From JBMNGO01 sp050949885 (GTDB taxonomy: Bacteria; Bacillota; Syntrophomonadia; Syntrophomonadales; Syntrophomonadaceae), in contig JBMNGO010000005.1 of assembly GCA_050949885.1 (NCBI GenBank), forward strand, positions 186,001-250,000: a stretch of 64,000 nucleotides of DNA, given 5' to 3'. The number at the start of each line of letters is the position of its first letter. Within the stretch, counting starts at the first letter, position 1. The translations under genes were made by a program, and so were the position numbers. Shown one piece after another: positions 59,615 to 64,000 of this stretch. The notes beneath the pieces were generated by a model. The model was not told the DNA's origin, made no database searches, and worked only from the letters and a program-made list of their open reading frames with translations.

Positions 59615-60529
59615 GTGGATGCATTAAAAGGAAAAGTAGCTATAGTCACCGGTGCAGGGCAGGGCATAGGCCGATCCCTGGCCATATACCTGGCTAAAGA
59701 AGGTGCCCAAGTAATTGTTAATGATGTGGGTACCACCTCCGATGAAAACGGGAAAGAAATAAAAACCGCTGATGTGGTAGTTCGGGAAATAAAAGAAGCG
59801 GGGGGCGAAGCCAACCCCAATTATAACAATGTGGCCGTATTCGAGGAAGGACAGCAGATAGTTGATCAAGCCATTGCTGCATATGGAAAGATAGATGTTG
59901 TAGTCAACAATGCAGGAATTGTCCGGGATCGCATGATATTTAAAATGAGTGAAGCGGAATGGGATGCAGTAATAGCAGTAAGCCTGAAAGGCACTTTTAA
60001 CGTAACCCGGGCAGCGGTGGAGCACTTCAAAGAGCAGAAAAGCGGCCGGGTGATCAATTTCACTTCTACTACCGGCTTGATCGGGAACATCGGTCAGACC
60101 AATTATGCGGCCGCCAAAGCAGGGATAATTGGAATAACCAGATCTACGGCTTTGGAAATGGCTCGCTATAATGTAACAGCCAATGCTATTGCTCCTTTTG
60201 CCTGGACTCCAATGACCGATACCATTCCTGCAGACACTGAGGAAGGGAGAAGACGGAGAGCCATATCCCAACAAATGTCTCCGGACTACATTGCGCCCCT
60301 GGTTGCCTATCTGGCCAGTGATCTATCCAGTGAGGTAAGTGGTCAGGTCTTTTGTGTGCGCGGAAAAGAAATCCTGTTATTCTCTCTGCCCCGTCCTATC
60401 CGATCAGCAATAAATATGCAGGGCTGGACCGTGGAAAATATTAATGCCTCATTGCTAAATCACTTTAAAGGCGGTTTTACCCCCTTGGATACCAGTCCAA
60501 TGGTATTCAATTATGATCCCATTGTATAA
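59615..60529 (+). CDS. SDR-family dehydrogenase, 3-hydroxyacyl-CoA type 2
   Basis: The 304-residue protein differs from SDR 1 at about nine positions. One is Ser in place of Asn123 (AVSLKGTF, codon 59981-59983, AAC to AGC), which is the Asn of the SDR catalytic tetrad that supports the proton relay. Ser151, Tyr164 and Lys168 are intact. Some natural SDRs have Ser there, so it may be weaker rather than dead. GTG 59615 follows AAAGGAGG. A terminator at 60591 closes module 2. Confidence 0.88.
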   Translation: MDALKGKVAIVTGAGQGIGRSLAIYLAKEGAQVIVNDVGTTSDENGKEIKTADVVVREIKEAGGEANPNYNNVAVFEEGQQIVDQAIAAYGKIDVVVNNAGIVRDRMIFKMSEAEWDAVIAVSLKGTFNVTRAAVEHFKEQKSGRVINFTSTTGLIGNIGQTNYAAAKAGIIGITRSTALEMARYNVTANAIAPFAWTPMTDTIPADTEEGRRRRAISQQMSPDYIAPLVAYLASDLSSEVSGQVFCVRGKEILLFSLPRPIRSAINMQGWTVENINASLLNHFKGGFTPLDTSPMVFNYDPIV

Positions 60530-60590
60530 ATAAGTTGTTTAATGCTTTCTTTATCCCCCGCTATCGAATAAGAATGTGTTGTATATTGTA

Positions 60591-60618
60591 AGAGGAGAAG
60601 ATACTCCTCTATTTTTTT
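60591..60618 (+). terminator. Terminator after module 2
   Basis: AGAGGAG (60591-60597) and CTCCTCT (60604-60610) are followed by ATTTTTTT. Confidence 0.82.
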
Positions 60619-60677
60619 GCCGGTTTTGGACTGTTTCATCCCCCCATATATTTCTGCCGATTAATTCTTTCCCAGGA

Positions 60678-60719
60678 GTGAGACAAGGGGACGGTTCCAG
60701 TGAGACAAGGGGACGGTTC
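60678..60719 (+). repeat. Two direct repeats at the left edge of the transposase gene
   Basis: GTGAGACAAGGGGACGGTTC occurs at 60678-60697 and again at 60700-60719, a 22-bp period. The same motif occurs inverted beyond the transposase gene. Confidence 0.85.
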
Positions 60720-60769
60720 TGTTGTCTAGGGCCGGGCAAGCTGGTATAATCAACTTTGGGCGATAGAAA

Positions 60770-61529
60770 ATGGCAAGACAAAAGAGAATGAAAAGCGAGA
60801 GCGGATATTATCATATTATGGTGAGAGGAAACGAACGCAAGGAGATATTTATCGATGATGAAGATAGAATTCGATTTATTGAAACCATAAGCGAAAAGAA
60901 ACAAAAAGGCAGGTTTAACCTGCATGCATTCTGCTTGATGGATAACCATGTTCATCTAATGTTAAGCGAAGGGACAGAAGACATAGCAACAGTGATCAAG
61001 CGTATTGCTGTAAGCTATGTCTATTATTTTAATAAAAAGTATAAAAGAGTTGGACATTTATTCCAGGATCGGTATCGGAGTGAAGTAGTAGAAGATGACC
61101 GCTATATCCTAGCCCTTGCAAGGTACATTCATAATTAACCCTGTCAAGGCAGGTCTGACAAAAACTGCAGGAGGATACCGGTGGAGCAGTTATTTATGTT
61201 ATTTGGACGAAAACCAATACCTAGACAAAATTCTGGATAAAGAAATACTGCTGGCCATATTTTCGGATGATAAAGAGAAAGCAAAGAAGCAGTATATTGA
61301 GTTTATGAATGAAACAAACGACGATAAGTTCATAGATCTACAAGAAGAAAAGCAAATTATGGATGAGGACGCAGCAAAGCTATTATTTGAACAAATGTCC
61401 GCAGGACAGGATAACAACCAGGAGCTTATAAGAGAGTTTAAACAAAGAACCAACTTGTCACTTCGCCAAATTGCGGCCATTACTGGGATAAATAAGGATA
61501 AGGTTAATAAGTTCTTAAGGGAAGGTTAG
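60770..61529 (+). pseudogene. REP-associated tyrosine transposase (Y1_Tnp, TnpA-like), frameshifted
   Basis: The first frame (60770-61138) gives MARQKRMKSESGYYHIMVRG and HAFCLMDNHVHLML, the HUH motif of IS200-like/REP transposases, then GHLFQDRYRSEVVEDD with the catalytic Tyr. It stops after ARYIHN because of an extra T near 61135. The second frame continues NPVKAGLTKTAGGYRWSSY and a C-terminal helix-turn-helix (LSLRQIAAITGINKDKVNKF) to 61529. Together they make a full-length protein. It is therefore either a recent pseudogene or a sequencing slip. Confidence 0.85.
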
Positions 61530-61534
61530 ACAAA

Positions 61535-61607
61535 AGAACCGTCCCTTGTCTGAGGGAAGGTTAGACAGAAGAACCGTCCCCTTGTCTGGACGGAAGAACC
61601 GTTCCCC
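61535..61607 (-). repeat. Inverted repeats at the right edge of the transposase gene
   Basis: AGAACCGTCCCTTGTCT (61535-61551), AGAACCGTCCCCTTGTCT (61570-61587) and the shorter AGAACCGTTCCCC (61595-61607) are reverse complements of the left repeats. Such pairs are typical REP/BIME borders moved by these transposases. Confidence 0.8.
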
Positions 61608-61690
61608 ATATCTTTCCATCCATTTTTCTGCACAATTTGTCATCCATCCTCATATAGTATAAAGCGCTTTACTATTATGGGGGTGTTAAA

Positions 61691-62392
61691 GTGGGAATCC
61701 TGGTATGGGCACTTGCTATTACGGCTGTGATAAATGGATCCCTGGCTCTTTTTGCGTATATTAATAACCAGGTTTTTCCACAACCTCTTGAGGAAGAAGA
61801 TGAAAAAAAATATCTTGAGGAAATGAAAAAAGGCAGTGAAGATGCCAGAAATATTTTGATCGAACACAACTTACGGTTGGTGGCCCATGTTGTGCGCAAG
61901 TATGAAACCAGCGGAGAGGATCTGGAAGACCTCATATCTATTGGGACTATAGGACTTATCAAGGCCATCAAGACTTATAATGATGATCGGGGGGTAAGGC
62001 TGGCTACCTATGCGGCCAGATGCATTGAAAACGAAGTTTTGATGCACCTCAGGAACACTAAGAAAATCAAACAGGAGGTATCTATATATGATCCTATTGG
62101 GTATGACAAAGAAGGGAGCGAGATTTCCCTGATTGACATATTGACTACTGACAACGAAATCGTGGATACTATTGATTTAAAGCTTCAGGAAGAAACCGTT
62201 AAAGGAAAAATAAATGTTTTGAGTAAACGGGAAAAACAGGTTATTGAAATGCGTTATGGGCTATTTAACGGCCTCAAACAAACCCAACGGGAAATAGCTA
62301 AAAAGCTGGGGATATCAAGGTCCTACGTTTCTCGGATTGAAAAACGAGCTCTAAAGAAACTCATCAAGGAAATTAGTGTGGAAGGGCAATAA
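61691..62392 (+). CDS. sigK: Sporulation sigma factor SigK
   Basis: The 233-residue sigma-70 family factor has region 2 (LVAHVVRKYETSGEDLEDLISIGTIGLIKAIKTY), region 3, and region 4 with the -35-reading helix-turn-helix (QREIAKKLGISRSYVSRIEKR). The first about 20 residues are hydrophobic (WALAITAVINGSLALFAYI), the SigK pro-sequence that is removed in the mother cell by SpoIVFB. The gene is continuous with no skin-type insertion. GTG 61691 follows GGGGGTG. Upstream, CATATAGT (61651-61658) resembles a SigE/SigK -10. Confidence 0.93.
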   Translation: MGILVWALAITAVINGSLALFAYINNQVFPQPLEEEDEKKYLEEMKKGSEDARNILIEHNLRLVAHVVRKYETSGEDLEDLISIGTIGLIKAIKTYNDDRGVRLATYAARCIENEVLMHLRNTKKIKQEVSIYDPIGYDKEGSEISLIDILTTDNEIVDTIDLKLQEETVKGKINVLSKREKQVIEMRYGLFNGLKQTQREIAKKLGISRSYVSRIEKRALKKLIKEISVEGQ

Positions 62393-62419
62393 GAGCCAAA
62401 ATTACAAAAAATTAGTGAG

Positions 62420-62456
62420 GTTCTATTTGTATAAAATAGAACTTTTTTGTTTTTAT
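62420..62456 (+). terminator. Terminator after sigK
   Basis: GTTCTATTT (62420-62428) and AAATAGAAC (62434-62442) are followed by TTTTTTG. Confidence 0.75.
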
Positions 62457-62551
62457 AGGGATCTTCGGGCAAGGATTAAAATCTTAATTTTGAAAAAATG
62501 TGTTATTCTTAAAAAAACTACATTAATAATTAATAGCAAGGAAGTGATAAT

Positions 62552-62938
62552 TTGCAAGCCATTAGCCGGGATACCAAGTATGTAACTGAAATTAAGGAAT
62601 ACCAAATACTTGTTGATACAACCAGAGAAAGGGGGGGAACAGGTGAATTCATAGGTCCCCACGAATTACTTGAAGCTGCTTTGGCCGCCTGTATTAATAT
62701 TACATTAAGGAAAGTGGCGGAAAATAAAAACATAGACTTAACAGGTATTGATACAAAAGTAATACTGAATAATACTGATCCTGAGAAGGCTATATTTGAG
62801 TGTAGTATTAAAATCAAAGGTCATCAGCTTATTGATGAGAAGACCATGCAGATTTTGAAAAACGCAGCTAACCTGTGTGCTGTAAAAAAAACATTGTCTA
62901 AAGAGATTGTCTTTGTTGACAAACTGGAATTCGAATAG
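62552..62938 (+). CDS. OsmC/Ohr family protein
   Basis: The 128-residue peroxide-reductase-fold protein has the two conserved cysteines in ALAACINITL and NLCAVKKTLSKEI, which reduce organic hydroperoxides in Ohr/OsmC. GPHELLEAALAAC is the family motif. TTG 62552 follows AAGGAAGTG. It stands alone. Redox protection in spores or growing cells is possible but not shown. Confidence 0.85.
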   Translation: MQAISRDTKYVTEIKEYQILVDTTRERGGTGEFIGPHELLEAALAACINITLRKVAENKNIDLTGIDTKVILNNTDPEKAIFECSIKIKGHQLIDEKTMQILKNAANLCAVKKTLSKEIVFVDKLEFE

Positions 62939-63010
62939 GTTTTATTGGGATAGTAATTGAGATTTGGAATAAATTATGGAAAATAACTAATATAGTTTGA
63001 GGCGACAAAT

Positions 63011-63427
63011 ATGTTTAGTGCTGAGACAAGAATAAAGGTAAGGTATGTAGAAACCGATAAAATGGGGATTGTCCATCATTCTAATTATTTTGCCTGGTTT
63101 GAAATTGGCCGGGGGGATTTAATCACTGCAGCCGGAATTACTTATGGCTATATGGAAGATCGGGGCCTGATGATGCCGGTAGTAGAGGCAGAGTGTAAAT
63201 ACATTAATGGGGCTCGCTATGGTGATGATCTGCTGGTTAACACCGACATTTCGGATTTAACCGGAGCAAAAGTAATCTTTTCCTATACAGTTTCCAGGAT
63301 AGAGAATAATCTCATAATTGCTCGGGCCAGAACCAAGCATGCATTTGTCAATAGTGAGTTTCAGGTAATAAATATCCAAAAAAAGTATCCTGATATTTGG
63401 GAAAAAATAATTAAGTTAAAGAGATAA
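63011..63427 (+). CDS. YbgC/4-hydroxybenzoyl-CoA-type thioesterase
   Basis: The 138-residue hot-dog thioesterase has VRYVETDKMGIVHHSNYFAWFEIGR, with Asp and His of the YbgC active site. Members hydrolyse short or aryl acyl-CoA esters. ATG 63011 follows TTTGAGGCG. The methyltransferase gene follows at 63458. Substrate is unknown. Confidence 0.9.
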   Translation: MFSAETRIKVRYVETDKMGIVHHSNYFAWFEIGRGDLITAAGITYGYMEDRGLMMPVVEAECKYINGARYGDDLLVNTDISDLTGAKVIFSYTVSRIENNLIIARARTKHAFVNSEFQVINIQKKYPDIWEKIIKLKR

Positions 63428-63457
63428 TAACATTGAAATGAAGGCGGGGAAGGATAA

Positions 63458-64000
63458 TTGGGTAATCAAACGGAAGTCAGAAAAAACTTTGGGCCCAAGG
63501 CGGCCTCCTACCGGTTTAGTTCTACACATGGAAATCCCCAGGACCTGCAAAGAATGATAGACCTGTTAAAACCTTTTCCTGAAGCTAATGCGTTGGATGT
63601 GGCAACTGGAGGAGGGCATACGGCCATTGCTCTGGCTAAATCTGTCCAGCATGTAGTGGCCATAGACATTACTCCCGAAATGCTGCATGAGGCCAGGAAT
63701 GCTGCGATTCACCAAGGTATAGGCAATATTGAGTTTCTTGCCCAGGATGTACATAGTATGGATTTTGCTGACAGTCATTTTGATATTGTTGCTTCAAGGT
63801 TTGCTGTTCATCATTTTTTCGACGTGATGAAAGCCTTAAAGGAAATGTGTCGGGTTTTAAAGACGGGAGGACAACTGTATATTCTTGATTGTACCGTTTT
63901 TGATGGAGAGGAAACGGAAAAAGTCATAAACCATATTGAGTATTTAAGGGATAGCTCCCATCAGTTTGCCTATTCCCCGCGCCTGTGGTATCAGATATTA
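63458..64000 (+). CDS. Class I SAM-dependent methyltransferase (partial, runs off the window)
   Basis: From TTG 63458 (GGGAAGG upstream) 181 codons are open to the window end. ALDVATGGGHTAIALAKSV is the SAM-binding glycine loop, VAIDITPEMLHEAR holds the acidic ribose contact, and FDIVASRFAVHHFFDV fits the UbiE/COQ5-like methyltransferase fold. It may methylate a quinone or small molecule; the C-terminus is missing. Confidence 0.85.
   Translation, partial: MGNQTEVRKNFGPKAASYRFSSTHGNPQDLQRMIDLLKPFPEANALDVATGGGHTAIALAKSVQHVVAIDITPEMLHEARNAAIHQGIGNIEFLAQDVHSMDFADSHFDIVASRFAVHHFFDVMKALKEMCRVLKTGGQLYILDCTVFDGEETEKVINHIEYLRDSSHQFAYSPRLWYQIL

Noticed and set aside
60678..61607. CRISPR array from the repeated GACAAGGGGACGG motif
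   Set aside because: Only two direct copies two bases apart, plus inverted copies around a Y1 transposase; these are REP-type borders, not spacers and repeats.
61691..62392. skin-type insertion in sigK
   Set aside because: The sigma factor reads through all regions without interruption.

Overview
The window looks like a chromosomal segment of an endospore-forming, anaerobic Gram-positive bacterium of the class Clostridia, probably near the Peptococcaceae/Desulfotomaculum or syntrophic acid-degrader groups. This is inferred from gene content, not a database match. The pointers are sigK, a gerM-type lipoprotein, the gerM-murI-rph-rdgB-yfcE and alaS-ireB-yqgF-DUF1292 gene orders known from Bacillus and Clostridia, many TTG/GTG starts with strong AGGAGG sites, a ydaO-type c-di-AMP riboswitch, and abundant acyl-CoA, TRAP-transport and dehydratase-activase genes. 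No rRNA, tRNA or CRISPR array was seen.

Layout. 1-8.5 kb: end of a comEC-like gene, a crotonase, a MATE exporter without a normal start codon, a 47-residue membrane protein, a secreted NlpC/P60-like protein, a broken cupin gene, and an aminotransferase/acyl-reductase fusion of 893 residues. 8.5-14 kb: a radical SAM protein, a LytTR response regulator, a MoxR/BchI-like ATPase with its VWA partner, and a candidate small RNA. 14-19.3 kb: gerM-murI-(HgdB-like)-(HgdC-like ATPase)-rph-rdgB-yfcE. 19.6-21.8 kb: a thioesterase, a c-di-AMP riboswitch before dapB, and a cyclophilin. 21.9-25.4 kb (minus strand): a ParA-like ATPase and a split NHEJ operon (Ku, ligase, polymerase). 25.5-38.7 kb: housekeeping genes (thioredoxin, rarA, mnmA, alaS, ireB, yqgF, mltG, U32 peptidase) with several small proteins. 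38.8-45 kb: a class B PBP and a MacAB-like ABC efflux set.

45-60.6 kb is the most distinctive part: two tandem modules with the same order, IclR regulator - TAXI solute-binding lipoprotein - fused TRAP permease - family I CoA-transferase - thiolase - SDR dehydrogenase. The genes read as a route: import a carboxylate, activate it by CoA transfer, oxidise a 3-hydroxyacyl-CoA, then cleave thiolytically. The modules are a mosaic. The permease block of about 2 kb shows only two differences and the start of the binding-protein gene is almost identical, while the regulators, binding-protein bodies and CoA-transferases have diverged. In module 2 the thiolase is reduced to a 134-bp scar and the SDR has lost the usual catalytic-tetrad Asn. 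Direct TGAAAYGG-like half-sites exactly 20 bp apart lie at both IclR promoters and between IclR1 and its binding-protein gene. A frameshifted REP-associated tyrosine transposase with short flanking repeats follows, then sigK, an OsmC protein, a thioesterase and a truncated methyltransferase.
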